Below are positions 17,853 through 26,205 of a stretch of DNA of 64,000 nt, one piece after another. Position 1 is the first letter of the stretch. Each line of letters begins with the position of its first letter. Position numbers and translations under genes: made by a program. Source of the stretch: Pleurocapsa minor HA4230-MV1 (GTDB lineage: Bacteria; Cyanobacteriota; Cyanobacteriia; Cyanobacteriales; Xenococcaceae); NCBI GenBank assembly GCA_019359095.1, contig JAHHHZ010000029.1, positions 62,001-126,000 of the forward strand, given 5' to 3'. The notes beneath the pieces were generated by a model. It made no database searches. It was not told where the DNA came from and saw nothing but the letters and a program-made list of their open reading frames with translations.

Positions 17853-18529
17853 ATAGTCTTTTAGCAAAATCTAAACAGATATCCCATAGATTTAGGGGAA
17901 TTAAAGGTACTAAATACCTCTTTCCTGAAGAATATGCTCAATTAAGCCCAAATTTGATTTTAAATGATGATGCGTTAGAAATAATAGATCGTCGTTTAAT
18001 CGAGCTGTTAAATGAGCATTGCTTCCCCTGTTTCGATCCCGATGACGATTACCAATTACAAAAACGGGAACGACCCTATTTGGGATTGGAGAAAATTGCC
18101 ATTATGCCTGCTCCCTATAGTGACTACGATTGCTACTACGGGGGCATCGGCTCAAGCTGGTTATATGTTCACATGACTATTGACGAGTATCTGGGCAGTT
18201 TGGGTTATGACGAGTCCATCGTCGATTTTGTCGAACGAACCTTAGACGATTTTATAGGTCATCCCCTGTCAATTTTGCCTGATGTCTTACGGTATGTCTT
18301 AGCCGTAACCAATAATATATGGCTTGATAATCACTTTGAGTCAGATAACGAATACGAACTTATTGAACTTGAGGTAATTACCTTAGAAGAACATTATCGA
18401 GAAGCTTTGGGGTTAATGAGGCAGCTAGAATTATTCGATCGCTGGTTTGAAGATAATTGCGCTGTCGCCCAAAAGGTAATAGACGTTATTTTTCGTAAAG
18501 CTCTTGCCGATGATTCCGCAACTAATTAA
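17849..18529 (+). CDS. PRTRC system protein F
   Basis: This 226-residue protein has the features and position of PRTRC protein F: a central segment PYLGLEKIAIMPAP, then YYGGIGSSWLYVHMT, an acidic helical middle, and a C-terminal helix with a Trp-rich turn (RWFEDN). It overlaps C by 4 bases (ATGA) and the B gene by about 20, so the cassette is one operon. The molecular role of F is not established. Confidence 0.7.
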   Translation: MNSLLAKSKQISHRFRGIKGTKYLFPEEYAQLSPNLILNDDALEIIDRRLIELLNEHCFPCFDPDDDYQLQKRERPYLGLEKIAIMPAPYSDYDCYYGGIGSSWLYVHMTIDEYLGSLGYDESIVDFVERTLDDFIGHPLSILPDVLRYVLAVTNNIWLDNHFESDNEYELIELEVITLEEHYREALGLMRQLELFDRWFEDNCAVAQKVIDVIFRKALADDSATN

Positions 18530-19148
18530 ACAGGCTCAAGCGCTGCTAATTTTTCTTCAGGATTCAGCAGTATTTACTACTTCTGAAGATGGTCATACTT
18601 ATATAAAGCAAATCGATTTTACCAATTTAATTGAAATCTTAGGGCAAAAAGATTTTCAGTCAGACTGGTATTTGCAGCCAAACGTAGCTTTGCATAAAGT
18701 ATGTCAATACAACGGACAAATACTGACTGTAAGTTCGGTATTGCCAAATCAATATTTGCTGAGGTTTGACAATTTTAGCTTGAACGTTCCTTTGCCTGGG
18801 GCTGTAATCGTTCATAGACAGTCTCGCTTGTGGCTTTTTGCATATAAAGGACAGTTGAGCTTAAATTCTCAGCTATATCAATTTCCTTTGCCCAATATTA
18901 ATTCTGATGGACAGGTATGTTGGGGGAATGTTTCGTCCCCCAATAAAGATACGGATACGATGTGGGCTAACTTTATTTCATCTAAATTTAACTATGACTT
19001 GAGTGGGGGAAAGTCACTATCTCACCCCAATTCAATCGTCGGCAAATTAATAGACATTTCTCAAAGTTTAGTCACTGTCTATCCCGAACAAGATTTAGTT
19101 CCTAATGGCTGGAGTTTAACCAAAATTCTCCAGCTCATAAACAAATAA
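18510..19148 (+). CDS. PRTRC system protein B
   Basis: This protein of about 212 residues contains the PRTRC B pattern NVPLPGAVIVHRQSRLWLFA followed by LYQFPLPNINSDGQVCWGN. The latter corresponds to the conserved Pro-Asn and GxVCxG stretch of the family, reminiscent of a UBC/E2-like fold. I choose ATG 18510 over the TTG at 18504. The start lies inside the end of F. Together with the JAB and ThiF proteins this fits a ubiquitin-like conjugation or deconjugation cassette, whose substrate is unknown. Confidence 0.75.
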   Translation: MIPQLIKQAQALLIFLQDSAVFTTSEDGHTYIKQIDFTNLIEILGQKDFQSDWYLQPNVALHKVCQYNGQILTVSSVLPNQYLLRFDNFSLNVPLPGAVIVHRQSRLWLFAYKGQLSLNSQLYQFPLPNINSDGQVCWGNVSSPNKDTDTMWANFISSKFNYDLSGGKSLSHPNSIVGKLIDISQSLVTVYPEQDLVPNGWSLTKILQLINK

Positions 19149-19158
19149 TTGAATAATA

Positions 19159-19737
19159 ATGATGCTGTTAAGTCATTCAGTAGCAGGCAATTTAACAAGT
19201 AATAATTTGCCCACAGGTTTTACCTGGGCAGGTAATGGTATCTTTCGTTCTGTAACCAGACAAGAATTTAAAGCGGTAGTGTGTCACCGTGAAGTTCACA
19301 CTCCAGGTCTACCGGAGTTTAAGCAAGAGTTTAAGCTATTAGTTCCTCCCGTACCCCAGACAAAGGTAAAGGCTATTATCAAGCAGATTCAACAAGAACC
19401 AGACTTAGAACAGCTATTTTATCTTTACTGGCGAGGCGATCGCTGGGAAGTTCTTTACCCCGAACAAGAATGTACTCCTAGTACCTGTATTGCTGGCGAT
19501 CGCTTCCCTGAACCTGCTGTGATTGAAATTCACTCCCACGGTGCTGCACGAGCGTTCTTCTCTGGTACTGACGATCTAGAAGAGGATGGTTGCCGAATTA
19601 GTACAGTGATTGGCAAAAGCAATGACCAACTGGAGATTGTCAGCCGAGTCTGTATTCACGGACTATTTTTGCCTATTTCATCCAACCTAATTTACGAAAA
19701 TATTAGTTTGTACTGTAATCATGTCCTCCCTTTCTAA
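19159..19737 (+). CDS. PRTRC system protein A, JAB/MPN metalloprotease-like
   Basis: This 192-residue protein carries an intact JAMM motif. His125-Ser-His127 is followed exactly ten residues later by Asp138 in the sequence EIHSHGAARAFFSGTDD. JAB/MPN proteins with this motif are zinc peptidases that remove ubiquitin-like proteins. The protein starts 10 bases after B and overlaps ThiF by 17 bases. Activity seems likely because all zinc ligands are present. Confidence 0.85.
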   Translation: MMLLSHSVAGNLTSNNLPTGFTWAGNGIFRSVTRQEFKAVVCHREVHTPGLPEFKQEFKLLVPPVPQTKVKAIIKQIQQEPDLEQLFYLYWRGDRWEVLYPEQECTPSTCIAGDRFPEPAVIEIHSHGAARAFFSGTDDLEEDGCRISTVIGKSNDQLEIVSRVCIHGLFLPISSNLIYENISLYCNHVLPF

Positions 19738-20581
19738 TCCGTTACAGCTAAATTTCAGCGATCTGTCGATTCTCAATGCCAAGCCCATCTATTTTGGTTT
19801 TTCCCACATACAAATTTATGTAGTGGGCTGTGGTGGAACTGGTAGCTTTCTAATTCCGCACCTATGTCGTATTGCTAACTTTCTCAATGAGACTGGCAGA
19901 CAAATAGATTTGACCCTGATTGACTTCGATCGCGTTGAAGAAAAGAATTTGTATCGACAAAACTTTTGCCTGGCAGAATTGGGCTACAACAAGGCGCAGG
20001 TGTTGGCAATGCGCTATAAAACTATGTTCCCAAAATTAGCTATTACAGCAATGTCAGATTCTATAGACGCGATTGAACTTACTACCTACAAGCCGAGTTT
20101 GATAGTTGGCTGTGTTGATAATGCTCAAGCTAGGGCAAGTATAGAAGAATTAATGATTCAGCACGCATCTATGTTCGCTCATGGCGTAACCAAAAAGCCT
20201 TGCTGGTGGCTTGACTGTGGTAATAGCTATACCCACGGGCAGGTTGCGATCGGCAACTGGTACTCTACTGAACTTGACGACTATGTTTTAGAACCTGCTA
20301 CCTGTATTAAATTGCCCCTGCCTACGATTCAATATCCCGAACTATTGCAAGTAGATGAGGATGAGAATATTTCATGCGCCGAGCAAGCTTTACTTAACGG
20401 TCAAAGCCTCAATATCAATTCTCAAATGGCGATTGTAGCAGGGGAAATGGTTCACCAACTGCTTAATTCTCAACTCAAGAGGATGCAGGTAGAGGTAGAT
20501 ATTTTTCGGGGTTCAATGACTTCGACTTGGATTAGTCAAGAAAACATCGATCGCCTTGTTCAAAAAGCCGAACCGATCTAG
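19721..20581 (+). CDS. PRTRC system ThiF-family E1-like adenylyltransferase
   Basis: This 286-residue protein has the ThiF/MoeB/E1 Rossmann core: VVGCGGTGSFLIPHL (about 34-48), LIDFDRVEEKNLYRQNF (Asp68, Asp70, Arg79, Gln80), Lys91 and VGCVDNAQAR. Such enzymes adenylate the C-terminus of a ubiquitin-like or sulfur-carrier protein. Later Cys residues (CSAEQ-type position at ISCAEQ) could form a thioester. It closes the PRTRC operon. No ubiquitin-like substrate gene is evident in the cassette. Confidence 0.9.
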   Translation: MSSLSNPLQLNFSDLSILNAKPIYFGFSHIQIYVVGCGGTGSFLIPHLCRIANFLNETGRQIDLTLIDFDRVEEKNLYRQNFCLAELGYNKAQVLAMRYKTMFPKLAITAMSDSIDAIELTTYKPSLIVGCVDNAQARASIEELMIQHASMFAHGVTKKPCWWLDCGNSYTHGQVAIGNWYSTELDDYVLEPATCIKLPLPTIQYPELLQVDEDENISCAEQALLNGQSLNINSQMAIVAGEMVHQLLNSQLKRMQVEVDIFRGSMTSTWISQENIDRLVQKAEPI

Positions 20582-20646
20582 GCAGAAAGTGATGAAAAAC
20601 AAGATCTATACTTAAACTATAACCAATTTGGAAATTAGCAATTATT

Positions 20647-20796
20647 GTGGCTAATAAGAAAGAACAATTAAACGGCAAATTAGATAATCTATCTTTCCTA
20701 TGGAAAAGAATAGATGAATTGGGTATAGACGAAGAGCAACTTACTGTGGAAGAAATTACCATAATGGTAAAAGAAGTGAGACATCGTAAAAATTAG
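20647..20796 (+). CDS. Possible small antitoxin-like protein
   Basis: A GTG-started 49-residue frame, charged and helical (GKLDNLSFLWKRIDELGIDE, then a VEEITIMVKEVR helix). Two bases after its stop comes an ATG beginning the PIN-like stub at 20799, so it looks like the antitoxin of a pair whose toxin is broken. No family is firmly recognised. It lies shortly downstream of the PRTRC operon. Confidence 0.45.
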   Translation: MANKKEQLNGKLDNLSFLWKRIDELGIDEEQLTVEEITIMVKEVRHRKN

Positions 20797-20798
20797 GG

Positions 20799-20843
20799 AT
20801 GAAAGTCTTACTAGATAAGAATATTTGGATTTCTGGTTTATAA
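20799..20843 (+). pseudogene. Truncated PIN-domain toxin start
   Basis: The frame reads MKVLLDKNIWISGL and then stops. This is very like the first strand and metal-binding Asp of PIN-domain ribonuclease toxins, which normally run to about 130-150 residues. The immediately preceding small ORF would be its antitoxin. The rest of the toxin is not visible before the IS630-type element about 115 bases on. Confidence 0.45.
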
Positions 20844-20963
20844 AGATTATGATCTGGGTAGTGGGATATAATGGGGACAATGCTTGTTAGCTCTAAACTT
20901 GGAACTCATGCAAATCACGCTCAACCTTGATGAAGCTCTGCATCTTACAAATCTCATACCAAT

Positions 20964-21533
20964 TTAAATGGTATCCAAGGCAGATAGGGCATCCAAAATG
21001 AAGGAATAACCCGTGATAGAAGCAATCACTTCTGGTGTCAAATCACGTATAAGTTGATCGACTTTGGTTTGCAGTTGAGCCAAAGTCTTGAACGAAGTCC
21101 ACTTTAAATCCGCTTTTATGTGTTCCCACAATCGCTCAATTGGATTCAACTCAGGACAGTAAGGTGGTTGAAACAATAAAATAATATTTTCTGGCAGAAT
21201 CAAATCTTTGCCCTTGTGAAAACGCCCATTATCGACTTGAAGAATGTTGAGACTATCAGGATAAGTCTGAGAAAACTCATCCAAAAATCTTTGATAGCAC
21301 TGGGTATCAACATGAGAAAATTGCAGCCAAAAAGATTCTCCACTTCGAGGTTCAACGGCACCGTAGAGCCAGAATGCTTTGAATAACCACTGCCATTGCC
21401 CAATTGGTTTGACACCAATAGCCGTAATCAATCGCCCGACAATGGTATGAAGCCCAAAGCGACTCTCATCTTGGACAAAGTAGCGAATCGGGCGCTCATC
21501 CTGCTTTACTTGGCGATCATACTGACTTAGCAA
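20964..21533 (-). CDS. IS630-family transposase, DDE catalytic part
   Basis: This 189-residue frame has the DDE catalytic motifs: VQDESRFGL (first Asp), LQVDNGRFHK (second Asp) and PPYCPELNPIERLWEHIK (Glu). The nominal start is a TTG at 21533 inside the upstream frame, so it is probably made as a fusion with the helix-turn-helix part by -1 frameshifting rather than independently. All three catalytic acids are present, so the element could be active. Confidence 0.9.
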   Translation of the reverse strand: MLSQYDRQVKQDERPIRYFVQDESRFGLHTIVGRLITAIGVKPIGQWQWLFKAFWLYGAVEPRSGESFWLQFSHVDTQCYQRFLDEFSQTYPDSLNILQVDNGRFHKGKDLILPENIILLFQPPYCPELNPIERLWEHIKADLKWTSFKTLAQLQTKVDQLIRDLTPEVIASITGYSFILDALSALDTI

Positions 21534-22036
21534 CTTGAGGTCGTCTGCAAGGTTTTTTTAAAAGCCGATCTCTTCTCGCTATCTTGCTTACAATTTTGAG
21601 GACGAGCAACCTTCAGTTTAGCTTTGAGTCGATAGCGAGTCATTTGATAGACTGCATGATACTCCGCCTTGATCCCCAAAGTTTCCGCTAACCACTGTTG
21701 CACCTCTCCATAACTTTGAAATCCACGATTCTCTGTTAAACGCTTCGCCAGAGTTTTTTCTGCCCATTCAGGAATTACTCGTACTCCCCCAGATGATGTC
21801 TTGATTGCCAACATTGCCTCTACTCCACCTTTTCGGTACATCGACAACCAACTTTGCAATGTGTTTCGATGCTTCGCGATCGCCTTGGCAATTGCGCTAA
21901 TACTTGGTGCCTTTTCTTGTTTCAACCAGTAGAGAACTTGCAATCTTTCCTTCGCTCTCGGTGATTTGACTTGACGTAACTGTTCCGCCAGCTCATCCAA
22001 ACTTTCCTTGATTTCAATTGATGTTACACCAACCAT
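21527..22036 (-). CDS. IS630-family transposase, DNA-binding part
   Basis: This 169-residue frame has an N-terminal helix-turn-helix (SISAIAKAIAKHRNTLQSWL) and a second winged-helix segment (FQSYGEVQQWLAETLGIKA), as in the N-terminal half of IS630 transposases. It ends shortly after a run of seven A in the transcript. Slipping -1 there would continue as FKKNLADDLKLLSQYDRQ into the catalytic frame, giving a full-length transposase. Confidence 0.88.
   Translation of the reverse strand: MVGVTSIEIKESLDELAEQLRQVKSPRAKERLQVLYWLKQEKAPSISAIAKAIAKHRNTLQSWLSMYRKGGVEAMLAIKTSSGGVRVIPEWAEKTLAKRLTENRGFQSYGEVQQWLAETLGIKAEYHAVYQMTRYRLKAKLKVARPQNCKQDSEKRSAFKKTLQTTSSC
21553..21559 (-). promoter_or_regulatory. 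Probable programmed -1 frameshift site of the transposase
   Basis: Seven T on the plus strand give A AAA AAA in the transcript just before the end of the upstream frame. A -1 slip joins the two transposase frames smoothly, as known for many IS elements with two-frame transposases. Confidence 0.6.
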
Positions 22037-22234
22037 CTATGTAAATTACTAAACAACTCCCTTTTAGTTTAGTTCATCTGCCCTTTGTTCAATTTAAATT
22101 GGTATCACCACGCAGCTTTAGGTTGTGTTGACGAAGGAAACTCAACAACTTCGCTCTTGCTCACCTCCCTTTGATCGCCCTCTCCATAACTCAGGGTAAA
22201 ATGAAGAAGCAATGTTGAAACCGAGGGCAATCCC

Positions 22235-22510
22235 ATGACTGTTCGCCAACGACGTTATAGCAAAGAAGAATTAGCTCGACGGGGGCAAGAATTCTATGAG
22301 TCTGGTATTCGGCAGCAAGTCGAAATCGGCAACGAGGGCAAAATTGTGGCGATCGATATCGAAACTGGAGATTTTGAGGTTGATGAAAATGTAGTTCCCG
22401 CAACCAATCGACTGTTTGAGCGACATCCCGATGCCCAACCCTGGGTGCTTCGGATCGGACACCGCACTGTCGATCATTTTGGAGCGCGAAGTCTGAAGAA
22501 AAATCCATGA
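22235..22510 (+). CDS. Small conserved partner of a retropepsin-like protein
   Basis: This 91-residue protein contains YSKEELARRGQEFYESGIR, a GKIVAIDIETGDFEVD segment and HPDAQPWVLRIGH near the end. I do not know a named family, but a close homologue with in-frame stops is present at 40446. Its stop overlaps the start of the aspartic protease-like gene (ATGATG), so the two are a pair and may be toxin-antitoxin-like. The region upstream, with TAAAATGAAGAAGCAATGTT, is also conserved before the pseudogene copy and may contain the promoter. Confidence 0.65.
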   Translation: MTVRQRRYSKEELARRGQEFYESGIRQQVEIGNEGKIVAIDIETGDFEVDENVVPATNRLFERHPDAQPWVLRIGHRTVDHFGARSLKKNP

Positions 22511-22875
22511 TGCAAGGAGTAGTAAATTCACGGCGTGAAGCAACGCTGACTGTTGTTGTAGGTAACTCGAATCAGCAACTGCAAGCAATTAAAACAGTGA
22601 TTGATACAGGATTCACTGGGTTTCTGTCTTTACCCTCTACAATTATTGCCGCCCTGAATTTACCTTGGAGTGCATCTGACATTGTTACATTGGGAGATGG
22701 AAGCGAAACTCTGTTTGATTTGTACACTGCGGTTGTGATTTGGGATGGGCAGTACCGCGACATTTATATTGCAGAATCAGAAACAGAACCTCTGCTCGGA
22801 ATGGCGATGCTCTATGGTTATCGATTGCAGGTTGAAGCTATTGAGGGTGATATCGTCAAAATCGAAGCTTTGTGA
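22507..22875 (+). CDS. Clan AA (retropepsin-like) aspartic protease
   Basis: This 122-residue protein has the retropepsin active-site signature VIDTGFTGFLSLP with Asp33, and the later hydrophobic GMAMLYGYRL segment that forms the second conserved strand. Single-domain proteins like this dimerise to form the active site. It overlaps the preceding small gene by 4 bases. Such pairs are common in cyanobacteria; the substrate is unknown. Confidence 0.8.
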   Translation: MMQGVVNSRREATLTVVVGNSNQQLQAIKTVIDTGFTGFLSLPSTIIAALNLPWSASDIVTLGDGSETLFDLYTAVVIWDGQYRDIYIAESETEPLLGMAMLYGYRLQVEAIEGDIVKIEAL

Positions 22876-22907
22876 TCGTTGCTGAAAGCGATCGGTGTGG
22901 CACGGTC

Positions 22908-22988
22908 TAACAACGCAGTGGAGCGACGGTACAAATTCAGAAATTAAAAAAGCCGACGGAAGGATGTCATCAACATGCTCGGATGACA
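22908..22988. other. Gap with a half attC-like sequence and a hairpin
   Basis: TAACAACGCAGTGGAGCG at 22908-22925 closely resembles the left arm of the attC-like palindrome at 26206, but no matching right arm follows. A separate hairpin TGTCATC/GATGACA lies at 22965-22988, just before the nucleotidyltransferase gene. The first element may be a broken recombination site. Confidence 0.3.
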
Positions 22989-23004
22989 GCTAAAAATAAA
23001 GATT

Positions 23005-23997
23005 ATGACAAAGGAACTGCTTAATTTAACTATTCCTCACTCACTACCATTACTAGAATCTCTTTGTTGGAATATTGCCAATCCCTATAATCTTTCTTTA
23101 AAGGAAATGTTGTCTATCTATGAAACTAGATGGAGGTTTAGGGGGTTACTTGGCAGAGCAACTAAAGCCGAGTTAAATTTTGTTCACCTACTGGCTCAAG
23201 CGTACAATCGCCCATCCCTACTACCAGAACAAATGGAAATAGACAAACAGCATTTCTACCAGAAGGTTCGAGGAATTATTAACAATCTCGATCCAGAGAT
23301 TTTAATTGAATACCAAGCTTATTTTGGCGGTGGCACGATGTTAAGCTTGGAGCGAGATTGCTACCGTCTTAGTTACGACTTAGATTTTCTCTGCAATTTA
23401 GACTCTTTTAATCGGTTGAGACGGTGGGTTGATGAGGGACGAGTAAAGGAACTACTCAAGAGCGATCGCCTGAGCATTGGCGAAATTAAAAAGGATCTTT
23501 ATGGCATCAGAATGCCTCTAATTTTAGATCGAGAATTACCTCCAATTAAATTAGAGTTCATTGCCGAAAATCGCTTTGAACTCAATCCTTGTGAGATTGG
23601 AGAATTAGGACTTCCCTTGCTCAATTTAACCGATCGCTTTACTAGCAAACTACTAGCTAATGCCGATCGCTATATGGATTCTTCTACTCACGCCAGGGAT
23701 TTGATCGACCTGACAATACTACGCTTATCTAGACCAATTCCCACCGAATCAATCTTGGCAGCAGAAGCCAACTATCGAGTAAGACAACCTTTAAGAGAAG
23801 CGATCGTCAATTTTCAAAACAAGCCAGAATGGAGAGCTAGTTGCTATGAGGCTTTAAGTGTTGACAATCCAGTTAGGATAATTGATGGTTTGGATGAGTT
23901 GGCAACAGATTTCGAGCTGGAAGCGACCGAAAGAAGCTTTCGAGAAACTGATTTTAGTTATTTAGAAACCAAGCAAGAAGAAGATCCCATAATTTGA
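23005..23997 (+). CDS. AbiEii/AbiGii-type nucleotidyltransferase (putative toxin)
   Basis: This 330-residue protein carries the nucleotidyltransferase signature YFGGGTMLSLERDCYRLSYD followed by LDFLC. The GGGT is at about 108-111, with the paired Asp125 and Asp127. Downstream motifs LEFIAENRF and the helical part with THARDLIDLTIL match the AbiEii (DUF1814) family. AbiEii toxins modify tRNA or other targets and cause growth arrest, usually with an AbiEi antitoxin upstream. Here the upstream gene is the retropepsin-like protein, so no standard antitoxin is seen. It may be a stand-alone version. Confidence 0.75.
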   Translation: MTKELLNLTIPHSLPLLESLCWNIANPYNLSLKEMLSIYETRWRFRGLLGRATKAELNFVHLLAQAYNRPSLLPEQMEIDKQHFYQKVRGIINNLDPEILIEYQAYFGGGTMLSLERDCYRLSYDLDFLCNLDSFNRLRRWVDEGRVKELLKSDRLSIGEIKKDLYGIRMPLILDRELPPIKLEFIAENRFELNPCEIGELGLPLLNLTDRFTSKLLANADRYMDSSTHARDLIDLTILRLSRPIPTESILAAEANYRVRQPLREAIVNFQNKPEWRASCYEALSVDNPVRIIDGLDELATDFELEATERSFRETDFSYLETKQEEDPII

Positions 23998-24161
23998 GCA
24001 GGGTGGCAAAATTCTCGTGTTAGAGAAGACAAAACTAGATGCGATCGCTACTCTGGACTCAAGTAATTATAATTTTACTTAATCTAGTTAACGAAGCTTT
24101 TTTCGGTTTTGTAAGATTAATGTTTGAGACGAATGACATCATTGACTCGTCCCTTGCAGTT

Positions 24162-24281
24162 TTTTAGAAGATTTTGACCTGGAATGATATCCAGAAAGTT
24201 TATTGATATCATTCAATATGGGGTAGATATACCGAAAGTTTCTGTTTTTGATCCCATATAGGGTTAATATCCAGAAAGTTT
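24162..24281. repeat. Three 40-bp imperfect tandem repeats
   Basis: ATATCCAGAAAGTTT occurs at 24187 and 24267, with a variant (ATATACCGAAAGTTT) at 24227, so the spacing is exactly 40 bases. The intervening sequences are also partly similar, making this a tandem repeat rather than a CRISPR. It lies between the nucleotidyltransferase and the WYL regulator and could be an operator array. The rest of the 23998-24436 gap holds nothing recognisable. Confidence 0.6.
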
Positions 24282-24436
24282 CCGCATAATAAATAGTTAG
24301 GCAGCTTGATTTATCAGTCTTGGCAGAGGTTCAAAAGATGTCTGTAGATGTTCCAGATTAAGTTTAGTTTTTACGTATAGGAGCGCGATACGGTTGATGG
24401 GAAGGGTTATACTGCCTTGATGATTAAGATCAATTG

Positions 24437-25153
24437 ATGTCCAGCATGAGGAAAGCTGACCGTCTTTTTCAACTGGTGAATCTCATCAGATCCCACCAAC
24501 CCATTACAGCAGGACAACTCGCTGAACGAGTTGGTGTTTCTGTGCGTACGATTTATCGATATATTGATGATCTTTCGGTGAGTGGTATTCCAATCTACGG
24601 TGAGCCTGGTGTCGGTTATGCTCTGGATAAAGATTTTGAGTTACCGCCGCTCACTCTAACTCATGATGAGATTGCCGCTCTACTGTTGGGGATTGAAATG
24701 TTGTCGCGATCGACTGGGACTGATTTGGAGGCAGCAGCAAAAACGCTTCTCAGCAAAGTTGGAGCAGTGTTGCCACCACGCAGTGTTGATCCAACTCGCG
24801 CATCTATTCGAGCGTTAGGTAATCTTTTGAATGACCAAAGCTTAAGATATTGGAATGCTCTTTATCGAGCTATTCAACAGCAACAAGCCGTCAGAATCGA
24901 GTACTTGAGCTTGGATGAGCAACTATCTCAGAGAACTATCTTCCCGTTGGGACTATTCTATTGGGGCAGTAAATGGACGGTTGGAACATGGTGTACGCTT
25001 AGAGAGACGTACCGAGATTTCCGCATTGATCGCATTCAAGCTCTTGATTTCGCTTCAGATTTTGAATTTCCAAGTCAAGAAATCAATCTTGATACCTACA
25101 CAGAATTTCAACTTGAGAGAATGAAATTATCTGGATTCCAGCCACTGACATAA
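24437..25153 (+). CDS. YafY-type WYL-domain transcriptional regulator
   Basis: This protein of about 238 residues has an N-terminal winged helix (MRKADRLFQLVNLIRSHQPI, then LAERVGVSVRTIYRYI) and a C-terminal WYL domain (VRIEYLSLDEQ...RTIFPLGLFYWGSKW...FRIDRIQ). WYL regulators sense ligands or nucleic acids and control metabolic or defence genes. It is co-oriented with the Rieske oxygenase 65 bases downstream, which may be its target. I use ATG 24437; a TTG precedes it. A hairpin CTGACA/TGTCAG overlaps its stop. Confidence 0.88.
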   Translation: MSSMRKADRLFQLVNLIRSHQPITAGQLAERVGVSVRTIYRYIDDLSVSGIPIYGEPGVGYALDKDFELPPLTLTHDEIAALLLGIEMLSRSTGTDLEAAAKTLLSKVGAVLPPRSVDPTRASIRALGNLLNDQSLRYWNALYRAIQQQQAVRIEYLSLDEQLSQRTIFPLGLFYWGSKWTVGTWCTLRETYRDFRIDRIQALDFASDFEFPSQEINLDTYTEFQLERMKLSGFQPLT

Positions 25154-25218
25154 CGTTGTCAGGAGCAGAGTTCTATGTTGGATAACATTCAAGAACTTGT
25201 GATGGAGTCAATTTTGCT

Positions 25219-26184
25219 ATGTTTGAGATGTTTCCTAACTTTTGGACTCCTGTATTGCCTGTCGCTGAAATCGGAACAGTTCCTATTGCAGTTGAATTAG
25301 CAGGCGAATCACTCGTTCTATTTCGGAGTTCGTCTGATCAGTTTGCAGCGTTTCTAGATCGCTGTCCTCATCGCGGTGCGCCGCTTTCTCAGGGACAAGT
25401 GACAGCCGACGGTTGCCTTGAATGTCCCTATCATGGCTGGCAATTTGCCTCAAATGGTGCTTGTGTTCAGGTTCCCTTCAACTCACTTAACCCAAATCAC
25501 CTTTCAAAACTGTCGATCGGGAGCTTTCCGGTCAGAGTGATTGCAGGGATGCTCTGGATTTTTACAGGAACAGAAAATGTGCCAGAACCAGAGTTGCCGT
25601 CAAGTTTGTTAGAGTCCGAGGATCGCTATGTAATTCACCATGAGATCTGGAATGCTCATTGGACACAGGCGGTTGACATTTCGCTGGATTATCTGCATCT
25701 CCCTTTTGTTCATCGAAATTCATTTGGTGGCGAGCTAAATGACGCAGCACACAAAGATGCGATCGCCCAAATCAGCGTTACTTCAACGACAAATGGGATG
25801 ACGGTTACTAATCGGCTCAATACCTTATCTTCTGGAACTGAAATTGACTGGCATCAGCCGAATAATATCGTTCTAAATCTGGACGGAATGCCTCTTCTTC
25901 CCCATTTCTTTGCAATTCCGATTAATACCCAGCAAATGCGATTTATGCAGGTTCTTCTACCCAACCCTGGAATCGATCGGAGTAACTTTGATTTTGATGA
26001 GTTTTTTGCAGCATCCGACGACGATCGTAGCATGGTTGAGGCACAAATAGGTGAAGTTCTCAATGTAAAGGAAGGATATAATGTGTCTACCGATGAACCC
26101 TCACTGAGATTTCGTCGTTGGTACTACCGCGCAGTCAAAAATAAGAGAACAGAAGCTACTCAAGACATGAGTACTGGTAGATGA
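25219..26184 (+). CDS. Rieske [2Fe-2S] non-heme iron oxygenase
   Basis: This 321-residue protein has an N-terminal Rieske domain with CPHRG (Cys49, His51) and CPYHGWQ (Cys69, His72), ligands of the 2Fe-2S cluster. A catalytic domain carries the mononuclear iron motif in DISLDYLHLPFVH (about 154-166). It resembles the VanA/pheophorbide a oxygenase side of the family, but the substrate cannot be told. It follows the WYL regulator. Its metabolic character contrasts with the rest of the plasmid and suggests capture from a chromosome. An attC-like palindrome follows immediately. Confidence 0.85.
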   Translation: MFEMFPNFWTPVLPVAEIGTVPIAVELAGESLVLFRSSSDQFAAFLDRCPHRGAPLSQGQVTADGCLECPYHGWQFASNGACVQVPFNSLNPNHLSKLSIGSFPVRVIAGMLWIFTGTENVPEPELPSSLLESEDRYVIHHEIWNAHWTQAVDISLDYLHLPFVHRNSFGGELNDAAHKDAIAQISVTSTTNGMTVTNRLNTLSSGTEIDWHQPNNIVLNLDGMPLLPHFFAIPINTQQMRFMQVLLPNPGIDRSNFDFDEFFAASDDDRSMVEAQIGEVLNVKEGYNVSTDEPSLRFRRWYYRAVKNKRTEATQDMSTGR

Positions 26185-26205
26185 CATTCAGTGGCGACAG
26201 CCGTA

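Larger units (their letters stand above)
20957..22104 (-). mobile_element. IS630-family insertion sequence
   Basis: The element is about 1.15 kb, bounded by inverted repeats beginning TACCAATTTAAA (20957-20968) and ending TTTAAATTGGTA (22093-22104). Similarity continues about 30 bases inward. TA at each outer end fits the TA target duplication of IS630. It contains two overlapping transposase frames on the minus strand. On its left it cuts a short frame starting MQITLNLDEALHLTNL (from about 20909), which looks like the start of an antitoxin-type gene. I could not find the continuation on the right. Confidence 0.85.

Noticed and set aside
24162-24281. Three spaced repeats as a CRISPR array
   Set aside because: Only a 15-base motif repeats and the intervening sequences are themselves similar. 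There are no cas genes in the window.
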